Part shown: positions 1-8,516 of the stretch, in pieces
Layout of the letters: every line of letters starts with the position of its first letter
Numbering within the stretch: the stretch's first letter is position 1
Assembly: GCF_004912165.1 (NCBI RefSeq)
Contig: NZ_STGV01000004.1
Span: 186,001-250,000, forward strand
Direction of reading: 5' to 3'
From: Peteryoungia ipomoeae
Lineage (GTDB): Bacteria > Pseudomonadota > Alphaproteobacteria > Rhizobiales > Rhizobiaceae
DNA length: 64,000 nucleotides
Translations under genes and position numbers: made by a program
Notes under the pieces: generated by a model
Database searches by the model: none
What the model was told of the DNA's origin: nothing
The model's input: only the letters and a program-made list of their open reading frames with translations

Positions 1-282
1 TTTTGCCTCGGCAAGCCCCTGACCCACGCTCAAGCCAAAGGCTTCGGCGCTTTCATCGAGTGCTGTGAGGCGCATGGCATTGGCGACGCGCCCGACACAG
101 GCGAGCGGCGGGCGTTCAGGATGCGCGCTCGAACCCTTGAATGCGTGTCTGTCCGAGCGCCACGACAGACCCCAGCGGCGGCGCGCGATGCGGTCGGTGG
201 AGAGCCTCGGCAGCCACAGGGACAGGATGCGCTGTTCCGAGGCCTGATGTTGCGTGAGCAAGGGCGTGAAGGCGGCGGTCAT
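1..282 (-). CDS. imuB: ImuB, error-prone Y-family-like polymerase (5' part only)
   Basis: This is the N-terminal part of ImuB, cut by the left window edge. Translation from the ATG at 280-282 stays open to base 1 and begins MTAAFTPLLTQHQ, followed by ILSLWLPRLSTDR. That LWLP-x-LSTDR block is the hallmark start of ImuB, the catalytically inactive Y-family homologue that with ImuA and DnaE2 carries out SOS mutagenic bypass. It lies directly downstream of imuA on the same strand, and its start falls inside the imuA reading frame. Only about 94 residues are visible, so the polymerase core and C-terminus cannot be judged. The identification rests on the N-terminal motif and the imuA neighbour. Confidence 0.85.
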   Translation of the reverse strand, partial: MTAAFTPLLTQHQASEQRILSLWLPRLSTDRIARRRWGLSWRSDRHAFKGSSAHPERPPLACVGRVANAMRLTALDESAEAFGLSVGQGLAEAK

Positions 283-1084
283 GGGGGATCCACTCCAGGG
301 TAAGATCGACAAGTCCCGGCAGACGGGATTTCTCGATTGAGATGTGAAAGACGGGATTCCCGATGCTGCCGCCCAGCAGGGATCCATTGGAAAGAGGCCG
401 CGCCGCCGCCGGTGCGGGCCTGACGAACAGGCGGAAGGCGGCACTTGACGCCTCTTCCTCACCCGCTTGTCTCAAGATCAGCAGCCGACCGCCGGTGCTG
501 CGGGCCTTGAGGCTCAGCCGGCGGCTTTCGGTGAGACCGAATTTCTTGAGATTGCCATGCACCTCCAGGAGCACGGTGGAGAAGGCCCGCGAGGTGAGCG
601 CCGCCTCCGTGAGCCACAATGCATCCTCGATGCGGCGTGGCAGCGCATGCACCAGTTCGGAAGCCGAGAGGCCATAATGGCCAAGACCGGGCGCATAGAT
701 CAGGCCCGCTTCCCGCACGACATGCGGATCGGCGATGAAGAGGCAGGGGCGTGATGCGGACGGCTTTTCTGCGCCGGGCTCGACCGCAGACATCATTGCG
801 AGCGACAGGCCAAAGCCGGAGAGCGCACCGGCCTGCTGCAACCGGTCGCCGCGCAGTTCGATCATGCTGCCTTCTGCCGTCCATTCGGCGGCCAGCGGAG
901 CAAAGATGGCTTCGGCTTCGGATGTTCCGGGGTGGTCAACCTGTTGCTCTTGCTGGTCGTCCGGCAGGTCTGGTCCGTCCGCCGTGGCAGCCAGACGGGC
1001 GGCATGGTCGGGCTTTCCCTCGATACGGGCAATTGCTTGCCTGAGGGCAAAAAGCTCTTCCTTCGCCGAAGGCCGCGGGCCCAT
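116..1084 (-). CDS. imuA: ImuA, SOS mutagenesis accessory protein
   Basis: The product resembles ImuA, the RecA/SulA-like first protein of the imuA-imuB-dnaE2 damage-tolerance cassette. It begins with the typical KEELFALRQAIARIEG segment and later carries YAPGLGHYGLSASELVHALP and FTVLLEVHG-type strands. An ATG with GGAG seven bases upstream supports the start at 1084. A GTTC-N7-GTTC LexA site lies about 20 bp further upstream, so SOS induction is expected. The frame is 322 codons, longer than the roughly 250-260 residues usual for ImuA. The last ~55 codons overlap imuB in another frame and look like read-through sequence rather than conserved ImuA. A recent frameshift near the 3' end is possible. 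Confidence 0.75.
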   Translation of the reverse strand: MGPRPSAKEELFALRQAIARIEGKPDHAARLAATADGPDLPDDQQEQQVDHPGTSEAEAIFAPLAAEWTAEGSMIELRGDRLQQAGALSGFGLSLAMMSAVEPGAEKPSASRPCLFIADPHVVREAGLIYAPGLGHYGLSASELVHALPRRIEDALWLTEAALTSRAFSTVLLEVHGNLKKFGLTESRRLSLKARSTGGRLLILRQAGEEEASSAAFRLFVRPAPAAARPLSNGSLLGGSIGNPVFHISIEKSRLPGLVDLTLEWIPHDRRLHALAHATSGLGTAHPVPVAAEALHRPHRAPPLGSVVALGQTRIQGFERAS

Positions 1085-1105
1085 GACGTTCTCCGTTAAT
1101 CAGAT

Positions 1106-1120
1106 GTTCCTCATTTGTTC
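1106..1120 (-). promoter_or_regulatory. LexA (SOS) box upstream of imuA
   Basis: The bases read GTTC-CTCATTT-GTTC on the plus strand, an exact match to the alphaproteobacterial LexA operator GTTC-N7-GTTC. It sits 22 bp upstream of the imuA start codon, where a repressor would block transcription. That imuAB cassettes are LexA-controlled in this group is known; occupancy here is inferred. Confidence 0.8.
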
Positions 1121-1245
1121 TTATGGATTCCAGAGCTTGCCGCAAGAGTCAACGGGGATGAATATAAGAATTTATTCCTCCCTTGAATTCACTCTCGAAA
1201 TCCTGTCGCAAAACCCCTATATGTGCGGGCATGTAAGGAGTATCC

Positions 1246-1689
1246 ATGGCCCGCATAGATCAGAGCGAGGATTGGCAGGAACGGCATGCGCCGACGATCA
1301 GCACGTTCGAGTCGCTGGCGATCGAGGCCTATGGCCGGTTGCCGCAGGAATTTCGCGACCTGAGCCGCGATCTCATCATCGAGATCACCGATTTTCCGAC
1401 CGATGAAGTCTTCGAAGACATGGCGCTCGAAACCCCCTTTGATCTGCTCGGCCTGTTTGAAGGGCGCGGCATTTCGGAGCGATTTTCCATGGAAACCGGC
1501 ATGATGCCGAACCGCATCACGCTTTATCGCCGTCCTATCCTCGATTACTGGGCGGAGAACGAAGAAACGCTGGGCGATATCATTACCCATGTACTGATCC
1601 ATGAAATCGGACATCACTTCGGCCTGTCCGACGATGACATGGAGCGGATCGAAGAAAGCGCCGAAGAGGCCGCTGCCGCCGAGCGCTGA
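1246..1689 (+). CDS. Small zincin-like metallopeptidase family protein
   Basis: The 147-residue protein has the zinc-protease signature HEIGHHFGLSD near residue 119, which fits HExxHxxGxxD: His119 and His123 would bind zinc with Glu120 catalytic. There is no signal peptide, so it is probably cytoplasmic. This matches the short bacterial minimal metallopeptidase family (DUF1025 type), whose substrates are generally unknown. The start ATG has AAGGAG five bases upstream. The acidic C-terminus (IEESAEEAAAAER) is typical of the family. It faces away from imuA and is followed by palindromic repeats, so it is probably monocistronic. Confidence 0.8.
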   Translation: MARIDQSEDWQERHAPTISTFESLAIEAYGRLPQEFRDLSRDLIIEITDFPTDEVFEDMALETPFDLLGLFEGRGISERFSMETGMMPNRITLYRRPILDYWAENEETLGDIITHVLIHEIGHHFGLSDDDMERIEESAEEAAAAER

Positions 1690-1759
1690 GCCCAGGGCGA
1701 TCTACCTCACACCTTGCGCCTGCACCTTCCGAATTGAGCGGACATGATGTCAGTTGCTT

Positions 1760-1868
1760 GCGCTACAGCGCCGTGCGCCAAACATGGCGCACAAAGGTTC
1801 GCTGTAGCGCTTTATATCTGCTGCATAATTTTCACCTTAAATCGATTCCGATTTAAGGAATTATGCAG
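1760..1868. repeat. Two adjacent intergenic palindromic elements
   Basis: Element one has outer arms GCGCTACAGCG (1760-1770) and CGCTGTAGCGC (1800-1810) and inner arms GTGCGCCA (1773-1780) and TGGCGCAC (1785-1792). Element two has outer arms CTGCATAATT (1821-1830) and AATTATGCAG (1859-1868) and inner arms CCTTAAATCG (1835-1844) and CGATTTAAGG (1849-1858). All arms are perfect. The second element contains the stop codon of ftrA. The pair resembles the short palindromic repeats scattered between rhizobial genes, and it may also act as a bidirectional terminator for the two convergent genes. Confidence 0.75.
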
Positions 1869-2931
1869 TAGGTGCGGGTTTCCCATGGCCAAACCGCGCC
1901 CGATAGGCGGCGGGGCTTGTCGACAGGCGGGTGCGGAAATGGTGGCGGAGCGTGGCCGGCGTGCCGAAGCCGGCTGCAAGCGCCACATCATTCAGCGAAA
2001 TTCCCGACTTGCGTTCCAAGAGGTCGCAGGCATGGCGCAGCCGGCGGGTGAGAAGGAAATCGCCGGGTGATGCGCCGGTCATCTCCTTGAACCGTCGTTG
2101 GAACGTGCGGATACTCATGCCGCTTTGCGCCGCCATTTCGGTCAGCGTTACCTCCCGGTGCAGATTGGCGTCGATCCAGTCGATCAGTGGCCCAAGTCTG
2201 CGGCCTTCGCGCTCCTCCGGGACGGGACGGAGGATGAACTGCGCCTGGCCGCCTTCGCGATGCGGCGGCACGACCAGGCGACGTGCCACGCTGTTTGCCG
2301 CCTCGGCGCCGAAATCGCGGCGCACCACATGCAGGCAGAGATCGATGCCGGCCGCACTGCCGGCGGCCGTCAGCATGTCGCCCTCATCGACATAAAGCAC
2401 GTCCGGATCGAGTTGAATGGCCGGATGACGGGCGGCGATCGCATCGACATAGCGCCAGTGAGTGGTGGCGCGACGGCCATCGAGAAGGCCGGTTGCGGCG
2501 AGCACCGCAACACCGGAGCAGAGCGACATCAGACGGGCGCCCCGGGCATGGGCGGCGCGCAGGGCAGCGATGAGAGAGGGTGGGACAGGCTCGTTGATAC
2601 CGCGCCAGCCAGGCACGACGATAAGATCTGCCTCTTCCAGCAAGGAGAGATCGCCAGACGCGGTCACGCTCAAGCCGCCGGCGGCCCGCAAGGGGCCAGG
2701 TTCGATGGCAGCCGTGGCATGGCGATACCAGTTGCAGCCCATTTCGGGCCGTGACAGGCCGAACACCTCCACCGCCGCACCGAACTCGAAGGTGCAAAGG
2801 CCGTCATAGGCGAGGGTCACGACGCGCGGTCCGGCAAGCGGGGAGGCTGTGAAAGGGGAGGCGGCTTCACGGGACTGTTCACGCTGCGTGGTTGTGACTA
2901 ACATTGGCATGATCTTGACGCTTGTTGGCAT
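1861..2931 (-). CDS. ftrA: FtrA-type transcriptional regulator (DJ-1/PfpI domain + AraC HTH)
   Basis: The N-terminal two thirds is a DJ-1/PfpI (GlxA-like) domain with VVTLAYDGLCTFEFGAAVEVFG near its start and the nucleophile-elbow-like LMSLCSGVAVLAATGLLDG. The C-terminus is an AraC HTH pair (SGMSIRTFQRRFKEMTG and DVALAAGFGTPATLRHHF). This arrangement defines the FtrA/GlxA regulators. A rhodanese gene is divergent, a common partnership for FtrA, so it probably controls that gene. The start is uncertain: the frame opens with TTG at 2958, and ATGs occur at 2931, 2910 and 2904, none with a strong ribosome site. The inducer is unknown. Confidence 0.82.
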   Translation of the reverse strand: MPTSVKIMPMLVTTTQREQSREAASPFTASPLAGPRVVTLAYDGLCTFEFGAAVEVFGLSRPEMGCNWYRHATAAIEPGPLRAAGGLSVTASGDLSLLEEADLIVVPGWRGINEPVPPSLIAALRAAHARGARLMSLCSGVAVLAATGLLDGRRATTHWRYVDAIAARHPAIQLDPDVLYVDEGDMLTAAGSAAGIDLCLHVVRRDFGAEAANSVARRLVVPPHREGGQAQFILRPVPEEREGRRLGPLIDWIDANLHREVTLTEMAAQSGMSIRTFQRRFKEMTGASPGDFLLTRRLRHACDLLERKSGISLNDVALAAGFGTPATLRHHFRTRLSTSPAAYRARFGHGKPAPTA

Positions 2932-3000
2932 GCTGGCCAGTTTCGCCACATCGCGCAAAAAGGCAAGGTGCTTTCACCAGACCAAGAAAGGAGCCTTCGC

Positions 3001-3438
3001 ATGCCAAGCCTCACCTCAAGCCGCACGCCTAGCCTCGTCACCGAATTTCCTGCCGCCGAGCCTGGCCTTGTCGAAGCGCATTATGCGGCGCGCCTGGCCT
3101 TCGAGACGGATTGCTGGGATGTGCATGCGACCATGGAAAAAGGCGAGCCGGATTTCGTGCTGCTCGACGTGCGCGGACCGGCCTTGTTCGAGCGTGGCCA
3201 TGTGCCGGGCGCCATCAACCTGCCGCATGGCAAGATGACGGAACGGAAGATGGCGGAATGGCCTGAGGACACGCTGTTCGTCGTCTATTGCGCCGGGCCG
3301 CATTGCAACGGCACCGACCGTGCGGCCCTGCGGCTGGCAAGGCTCAAGCGCAAGGTCAAGGTGATGATCGGCGGCATGACCGGCTGGGCGGATGAAGGGT
3401 TTGCGGTGGAAAGTGGCGGGTTGCAGGCTGTCCGCTGA
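3001..3438 (+). CDS. Rhodanese-like sulfurtransferase
   Basis: This is a single-domain rhodanese of 145 residues. It has the LLDVRGPALFERGHVPGAINLPHG block and a VYCAGPHCNG loop in which the first Cys is the expected persulfide-bearing nucleophile. The second Cys of the loop is typical of the subfamily paired with FtrA regulators. The start is ATG 3001, preceded by AAGGAG eight bases upstream; the frame opens earlier without support. There is no signal peptide, so it is cytoplasmic. It is divergent from ftrA and probably regulated by it. The physiological sulfur acceptor is unknown. Confidence 0.87.
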   Translation: MPSLTSSRTPSLVTEFPAAEPGLVEAHYAARLAFETDCWDVHATMEKGEPDFVLLDVRGPALFERGHVPGAINLPHGKMTERKMAEWPEDTLFVVYCAGPHCNGTDRAALRLARLKRKVKVMIGGMTGWADEGFAVESGGLQAVR

Positions 3439-3460
3439 GCCCTGATGGTGAGGGCGGGAA

Positions 3461-3483
3461 CGGGCGGCCATAAGGGCCGCCCG
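3461..3483. terminator. GC-rich hairpin between convergent genes
   Basis: CGGGCGGCC (3461-3469) pairs perfectly with GGCCGCCCG (3475-3483) around a five-base loop. It lies between the 3' ends of the rhodanese gene and the convergent Atu4866-type gene, so it can serve both. There is no strong T tract, so its efficiency is uncertain. Confidence 0.5.
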
Positions 3484-3495
3484 CCTGCGCGGCAA

Positions 3496-3759
3496 TCAGC
3501 GTTCCCGATGGAGAACCATGCCGCCGTGATAGAGGATGTCATCGCGGAAATCGCCATCGGCGGTGAAACCGGTATCGTCCCAGTATTCGATATGCGTTCC
3601 GGTCACTTCATAACGGCCGAGATAGGCGCGTTCGCGGTTGCCGCGGGCTTCGACATAGCGATTGTCGGGCAGGAGTTCGTGGCGAACCGATCGATCTTTC
3701 GTGACCCAGAGGCCGACATAGGGGTGGGATGCAGGCTTTTTCTCTCCGGTATCACTCAT
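3496..3759 (-). CDS. Atu4866-family small protein
   Basis: The 87-residue protein has the YVGLWVTKDRSVRHELLPDNRYVEARG start and a YHGGMVLHRE end, which match the small Atu4866 domain, a compact beta-barrel-like protein of unknown role often fused or adjacent to ester-isomerase or cyclase-type proteins. Its start overlaps the end of the upstream NTF2-like gene by four bases (ATGA), so the two are translationally coupled. There is no signal peptide. The binding of a small molecule is only a guess from the fold. Confidence 0.7.
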   Translation of the reverse strand: MSDTGEKKPASHPYVGLWVTKDRSVRHELLPDNRYVEARGNRERAYLGRYEVTGTHIEYWDDTGFTADGDFRDDILYHGGMVLHRER

Positions 3760-4340
3760 GGTGTCAGCTCCCCCTTTCCCAGGACGTCCGCGATGGTTTC
3801 CGGCTCGACCACCCAGGCATAGTTCAGCTCCTGGCGGATCTTCCAGTTGCCGTCCCTGCAGGTCCAGCCGAGCTGCGAGCGGCCGTCGAAGGCCAGAACC
3901 TCGCCGTTCAGCCGTTCCAGCCGTCCGACGAAACCCAGTGTGGTGGATGCGACATTGCCGTCGAGAAGCTGGTCATGGCCCGATGTCAGGCCGTGGCGCA
4001 CGGAGCGCGCGGCGTTTTGCAGATCTTCCCAATTGGCGCCGTAGCGGGCGGAATCGGTGAAGAGCTGTGTCTGGCCGGGGGCGAAATTGTCGTAGAACAC
4101 GCCTTCCGTATGGGTGAGGTCGTAGTAGCGCTGCATCTTCGTTGCAAAGACGAAGGCCGGGTCGGCTTCGCGCCGTTCCCAGCCCTCCATGATCCAGTCA
4201 CGGTGCAATTCGAGCGGGCTTTCGCTGCCGCTCGCCGGGCAGTCCTTGTCAGCCGCGAAACCGGCTGCCGGCGCAAGGAGCGCGGGGAGTGCGAGCAGAG
4301 CCAATGCCAGCGTCCGGCTCAGTCTGATGAGTGTGGTCAT
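3756..4340 (-). CDS. Exported SnoaL/NTF2-like protein
   Basis: The protein starts with a clear signal peptide (MTTLIRLSRTLALALLALPALLAPAAGFA) and continues into an NTF2-like fold with DWIMEGWERREADPAFVF near the start of the mature part and GNWKIRQELNYAWVV near the end. It is therefore predicted to be periplasmic, with a cone-shaped ligand pocket. It forms a two-gene unit with the Atu4866-type protein, overlapping by four bases, and is divergent from a LysR regulator whose target it probably is. Substrate and activity are not evident. Confidence 0.7.
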   Translation of the reverse strand: MTTLIRLSRTLALALLALPALLAPAAGFAADKDCPASGSESPLELHRDWIMEGWERREADPAFVFATKMQRYYDLTHTEGVFYDNFAPGQTQLFTDSARYGANWEDLQNAARSVRHGLTSGHDQLLDGNVASTTLGFVGRLERLNGEVLAFDGRSQLGWTCRDGNWKIRQELNYAWVVEPETIADVLGKGELTP

Positions 4341-4471
4341 GGAAACATCCTTTCTTGAGGCATCTCACATCGGCCGGGGCGGATCGCCTTGCCGATGTGG
4401 AGACCCTAGACGGAACGGATTGTCGCCGGTATCCAGTCAGTCGTGACCATATTGGTGAGGTATGCTTTACA

Positions 4472-5377
4472 ATGATGCCGGATCTGAACCTTCTGCCGGT
4501 GTTTCTCGCTGTTGCAGAGGAGGAGAGTTTTGCCGGTGCGGCCCGCCGCCTCGGCGTCACCCGGTCGGCGGTGAGCCAGGGCGTGCAGCGGCTGGAGAAC
4601 GCCTGCGGCATTGCGCTTGTGGTGCGCACGACGCGCAGCGTGCGGCTGACGGAAGCCGGAAGCCGGCTGCTTCAGCATCTCGGGCAGCCGATGGCGGAAA
4701 TCGGCGCGGCGTTGGAGGGGCTGGGCGGCGATGCGCGACCGGCGGGGCACCTGAAGATTGCCGTGACCTCGATTGCCGATGCCTTTCTTTCAGGACCGCT
4801 CCTTGGCAGCTTCGCCGAGGCGCATCCGGATATCACCATCGACGTGACGGTGACCGACGAGACGTGGGACATCGTTTCCCGCGGCTTCGATGCCGGAGTG
4901 CGGCTCGGCGAGGTGATCGAGCGGGACATGGTGGCGATCCCGCTGACCGGGGCGCAGTGCGAGGCCGTCGTGGCCTCCCCCGCCTATCTCGAACGTCACG
5001 GGGTGCCGCAGCATCCGAGCGACCTTTCCGGCCATCGCTGCATCGCCTGGCGTCCGGCGCCGGACGAGGTGCCGGCACCCTGGGAGTTCGAGGAGGCGGG
5101 GCGGACATTTGCGGTGGCCTTGACCCCGCAGATCACGACCAACGATCTGCGCCTGATGCTGCGTATGGCGCTGGCGGGTGCTGGGCTCACCTATGCCGTG
5201 CGGGAGACCTTCGAGCCGTATCTGGCCCGTGGGGAACTGGTTTCCGTTCTCGACGACTATCTTGAGCCTTATCCCGGCTTCTATCTCTACTTTCCCAACC
5301 GCCGCAACATGGCGCCGAAACTGCGCGCGCTTGTCGATCACGTGCAGCGCTATCGCCGCGGACGAGGGGCCGGCTGA
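4472..5377 (+). CDS. LysR-family transcriptional regulator
   Basis: The N-terminus is a standard LysR winged HTH (NLLPVFLAVAEEESFAGAARRL, VTRSAVSQGVQRLE) followed by a periplasmic-binding-protein-like effector domain (HLKIAVTSIADAF, DAGVRLGEV). The preferred start is the ATGATG at 4472, with GAGG upstream; the open frame begins further upstream without support. The gene is divergent from the exported NTF2-like/Atu4866 pair across about 130 bp, the usual arrangement for a LysR protein and its target. The length, 301 residues, is typical. The effector is unknown. Confidence 0.87.
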   Translation: MMPDLNLLPVFLAVAEEESFAGAARRLGVTRSAVSQGVQRLENACGIALVVRTTRSVRLTEAGSRLLQHLGQPMAEIGAALEGLGGDARPAGHLKIAVTSIADAFLSGPLLGSFAEAHPDITIDVTVTDETWDIVSRGFDAGVRLGEVIERDMVAIPLTGAQCEAVVASPAYLERHGVPQHPSDLSGHRCIAWRPAPDEVPAPWEFEEAGRTFAVALTPQITTNDLRLMLRMALAGAGLTYAVRETFEPYLARGELVSVLDDYLEPYPGFYLYFPNRRNMAPKLRALVDHVQRYRRGRGAG

Positions 5378-5386
5378 CGGGAGAGT

Positions 5387-5917
5387 TCAACCGGCCAGAT
5401 GGGCGAATTCGGCGACGACCGCGTCATAGACGGCGCGTTTGAAGGGCACGATCAGGCCGGGCAGATCCTGCATCGGCTTCCAGGCCCATTCATCGAATTC
5501 GGCCGTGTGGCCGCCCGGCGGCGGGTTGATCATGATCTCGCTCTCGTCACCTTCAAAGCGGAAGGCGAACCAGCGCTGGGTCTGGCCGCGATATTTGCCG
5601 CGCAGTCCGATGCCGATCAGGTGAGGGGGAAGGTCGTAATTGATCCAGCGGCCGGCCTCGGCCAGCAGCGAAACGGTCTTGATGCCGGTCTCTTCGTAGA
5701 GTTCGCGGATCGCGGCGGGAAGTGGGTCTTCGCCGGGGTCGATGCCGCCCTGGGGCATTTGCCAGAGCTGCGGCGAGCCGTCATATTCCGAATTGCCTTC
5801 CGAAATGCGGCGTCCGGCCCAGACCCGGCCCTCACGATTGAGCACCATGATGCCGACGCAGGGGCGATAGGGTAGATCCTCGGCGCGAACAGGAGGCTTT
5901 TCGATTTCAGAGCTCAT
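5387..5917 (-). CDS. rppH: RNA pyrophosphohydrolase RppH
   Basis: RppH removes pyrophosphate from the 5' end of mRNA to trigger decay, and in alphaproteobacteria the family also acts on dinucleoside polyphosphates. The Nudix box is intact: [20 protein letters not shown] followed by TG, fitting GX5EX7REUXEEXGU. The start [21 protein letters not shown] and the [10 protein letters not shown] segment are typical of RppH. ATG 5917 gives 176 residues, the usual length; the same frame is open further upstream but that part runs opposite the next gene. It is the last gene of the minus-strand run from ctpA and yibQ. Confidence 0.92.
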   Translation of the reverse strand: MSSEIEKPPVRAEDLPYRPCVGIMVLNREGRVWAGRRISEGNSEYDGSPQLWQMPQGGIDPGEDPLPAAIRELYEETGIKTVSLLAEAGRWINYDLPPHLIGIGLRGKYRGQTQRWFAFRFEGDESEIMINPPPGGHTAEFDEWAWKPMQDLPGLIVPFKRAVYDAVVAEFAHLAG

Positions 5918-5942
5918 GGGATCTCGTTCCTGGCGTGAAAGG

Positions 5943-7112
5943 TCACTCGGCGGCGATCGCGGAGACACCGACAATCTCGACACCGCGGCTGACGGCTTCG
6001 TCGCGCCATTTGGCGACCGCGTCAATGGTCTCGTCGAAGGCGGCACCCACGCCGATCGCCTGGCCATTGCGCCGGGCGATGCGTTCCAGTTCGTCGAGCT
6101 TGGCGAGGATCGCCTGGCGGTCGATCTGGCTGTCGATGACGACATCGGCAAAGGCCTGCGGAAAGCCGATTGCCTTGGCGAAATCGCCGGACAGCGAGCG
6201 GGCGGTCGAGCCATCATCAAGGAAGAGCAGGCCGCGGGCCGCGATGTCGCGCATGACGGGATCCATGGCCTTGTCATCGGCCAGGAACCGACCACCCATA
6301 TAGTTCATGATGCCCGTGTAATTGGTGATCTGGCCCATGGCCTTGTGCAGATTCTTGAGATTGGTCGCAGCATTCGCCTCGGCAATCAGCGTATTGCGGC
6401 CGGGATCATTGTTCGGATAGTCGAAGGGCTCCATTGGCACCTGCAACAGCACTTCATGGCCCTTGCGGCGGGCCTCTTGCATCCAGCGCGTCAGGCTATT
6501 GCCGGTGGCGGCAAAGGCAAGGGTCACGTCTTCCGGCAGATCGTGCACGGCCTTCTGGCTGCCGGTCTGGCTGAGGCCGATGCCGCCGATGACGATTGCA
6601 ATGCGGGTGCCGCGCGCGCCGGACCAGGGACGGGCGTAGTAATCGACAGGGCGCAGGCCGGAGGCCGAGACGATCGGCAGGCGGCCTTCCGGCGTATCCT
6701 CGAGCAGATCATCATTGGGCTGGCCGGCAAGCCGTGGATCCTGCGTCTCCGACGCCCCGATGATGACGGGTCCCGACCGCGAGGAAGGGGTGAAGGTGGT
6801 GACGACATTGCCGTCGTCTGTCGTGGTGCGCCTGACATTGGCGCCGTCGCGCGGGCCGCTTGTCGGCAGGCCGCCTGCACTGTCCAGGGGCTCACGCTCG
6901 GTTCCGGCGATCGCGATCGTCGGTTCCTCGGATTTTTCAGCAAGGGTAATCGGCGGGTCTTGCGACAGGGGAAGAGGCGTCAGCGATGTCCAAAGGGAGA
7001 CGCCGACCAGCGCAAGGCCAGCCAGAACAGAAGAGAGCGTGGATAGACGCGGGCGTGGCTTCTTGCCTTTGCCGCCCTTTCGCTCCTGACCGAGCGGTGC
7101 ATGCAGATCCAT
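5943..7112 (-). CDS. Divergent polysaccharide deacetylase family protein (YibQ-like)
   Basis: The N-terminus is basic ([12 protein letters not shown]) and is followed by one membrane anchor ([21 protein letters not shown]). A Ser/Pro/Thr-rich linker then leads to a divergent polysaccharide deacetylase domain with [42 protein letters not shown] and NYMGGRFL. These are the landmarks of the YibQ family that follows envC and ctpA in many proteobacteria. It is probably inner-membrane anchored and periplasmic, acting on cell-wall or envelope glycans, but no activity is proven for the family. It is 25 bp upstream of rppH. Confidence 0.85.
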   Translation of the reverse strand: MDLHAPLGQERKGGKGKKPRPRLSTLSSVLAGLALVGVSLWTSLTPLPLSQDPPITLAEKSEEPTIAIAGTEREPLDSAGGLPTSGPRDGANVRRTTTDDGNVVTTFTPSSRSGPVIIGASETQDPRLAGQPNDDLLEDTPEGRLPIVSASGLRPVDYYARPWSGARGTRIAIVIGGIGLSQTGSQKAVHDLPEDVTLAFAATGNSLTRWMQEARRKGHEVLLQVPMEPFDYPNNDPGRNTLIAEANAATNLKNLHKAMGQITNYTGIMNYMGGRFLADDKAMDPVMRDIAARGLLFLDDGSTARSLSGDFAKAIGFPQAFADVVIDSQIDRQAILAKLDELERIARRNGQAIGVGAAFDETIDAVAKWRDEAVSRGVEIVGVSAIAAE

Positions 7113-7154
7113 GCCGAGACTTCCGGTAGTTGGGGCGGATCACGAAGACCCGAA

Positions 7155-7182
7155 CGCCCGCGTCAGGATGGTGACGCGGGCG
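7155..7182 (-). terminator. Hairpin after ctpA
   Basis: CGCCCGCGTCA (7155-7165) and TGACGCGGGCG (7172-7182) form a perfect 11-bp stem with a six-base loop, lying just past the ctpA stop codon. There is no U-rich tail, so it may attenuate or stabilise the message rather than fully terminate it before the next gene. Confidence 0.45.
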
Positions 7183-7196
7183 GCGGTTTGAGACTG

Positions 7197-8516
7197 TTAC
7201 TGCAGGGAGGCCTTTTGCGGATCTGCCGGGAAGGCCGGATCCGTCTTGTTGCCGCGCAGAAGATCGAGTGCGTGGTTCAACTGAACGTCGTCCTTGGCTT
7301 CCGGCGGCACATAGGCGATCGAGCCCGAGCCTTCGTCGCTTTCGTTCTGGCCCTTGATGTGGCCGGGAAGCGCGGATTCACCCTCGGAGCGCACCTTGCC
7401 CTGAAGTTCTTCCGGCAGCGGCTGCTCGATCTTGATGTCCGGCTCGATGCCGGTGCCCTGGATCGAACGGCCCGACGGCGTGTAGTAGAGCGCCGTGGTC
7501 AGGCGCAGCGCGCCCTTTTCGCCCATCGGGATGATGGTCTGGACGGAGCCCTTGCCGAAGGAGCGGGTGCCGAGCACCGTTGCACGCTTCAGATCCTGCA
7601 GGGCGCCTGCGACGATTTCAGACGCGGAGGCCGAACCGCCGTTGACGAGCACGATCACCGGCTTGCCGTCGGTCATATCGCCGGCAGACGCGTTGAAGCG
7701 ACGGGTATCCTGCGGATCGCGCGAGCGGGTGGAGACCACTTCGCCCTGTTCCAGGAAGGCGTCCGAGACGTAGATGGCCTGATCGAGCAGGCCGCCCGGA
7801 TTGAGGCGCAGGTCAAGCACGTAGCCCTTGAGCTTGTCTTCCGGCACTTCCTTCTTGATCTTCTCGATTGCGGCTTCGAGATCGTCAAAGGTCTTTTCGG
7901 TGAAGGAGATGACGCGGAGATAACCGACATCGCCTTCGACGCGCGACTTGACGGCGCGGATCGGGATGATTTCACGGGTCACCGTGATTTCGATCGGCTT
8001 GTCGGCGCCCTTGCGCAGGATCGTCAGCTTGATCGGCGTGTTGACCGCGCCGCGCATCTTCTCGACCGCTTCCTCAAGCTTGAGACCGCGCACGCTTTCG
8101 CCGTTGATGTCGGAGATGAAGTCGCCGGCGAGGATGCCGGCCTTGGCGCCCGGCGTGTCGTCGATCGGCGTGATGACCTTGACGAGTTCCTCTTCCATGG
8201 TGACTTCGATGCCGATCCCGCCGAATTCGCCGCGGGTCTGCGTCTGCATGTCTTCCGCATCCTTGGCGTTCATGTAGACGGAATGCGGATCCAGCGAGGT
8301 GAGCATGCCGTTGATGGCGCTCTCGACCAGCTTGTTTTCATCCGGCGGCGTGACGTATTGGGCGCGGATGCGCTCGAACACATCGCCGAAGATCGACAGT
8401 TCCTTGTAGGTGGACGCACCCGCCGCCTGGGCGGGAACGCCTGCCGAATAGATGACGCTCATCGCGGTTGCGCCCATCAGTGCGCCGACGAGGAGAAGAG
8501 AGACCCTACGAATCAT
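7197..8516 (-). CDS. ctpA: Carboxy-terminal processing protease CtpA (S41, PDZ)
   Basis: This is a periplasmic S41 serine protease. An N-terminal signal or anchor (MIRRVSLLLVGALMGATAMS) is followed by a PDZ domain (GGIGIEVTMEEELVKVITPI) and the catalytic core, with the Ser in GGSASASEIVAGAL and the general-base Lys in GTRSFGKGSVQ. In rhizobia it matures or degrades periplasmic and cell-wall hydrolase proteins. The start ATG 8516 overlaps the end of the envC-like gene by 11 bp, indicating coupling. It has 439 residues, within the family range. The frame upstream of 8516 lies within the neighbour and is not used. Confidence 0.93.
   Translation of the reverse strand: MIRRVSLLLVGALMGATAMSVIYSAGVPAQAAGASTYKELSIFGDVFERIRAQYVTPPDENKLVESAINGMLTSLDPHSVYMNAKDAEDMQTQTRGEFGGIGIEVTMEEELVKVITPIDDTPGAKAGILAGDFISDINGESVRGLKLEEAVEKMRGAVNTPIKLTILRKGADKPIEITVTREIIPIRAVKSRVEGDVGYLRVISFTEKTFDDLEAAIEKIKKEVPEDKLKGYVLDLRLNPGGLLDQAIYVSDAFLEQGEVVSTRSRDPQDTRRFNASAGDMTDGKPVIVLVNGGSASASEIVAGALQDLKRATVLGTRSFGKGSVQTIIPMGEKGALRLTTALYYTPSGRSIQGTGIEPDIKIEQPLPEELQGKVRSEGESALPGHIKGQNESDEGSGSIAYVPPEAKDDVQLNHALDLLRGNKTDPAFPADPQKASLQ

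Noticed and set aside
5387..6295. 302-codon minus frame including RppH
   Set aside because: Only the part from ATG 5917 is RppH; the first ~126 codons run through the YibQ-like gene in the wrong frame.
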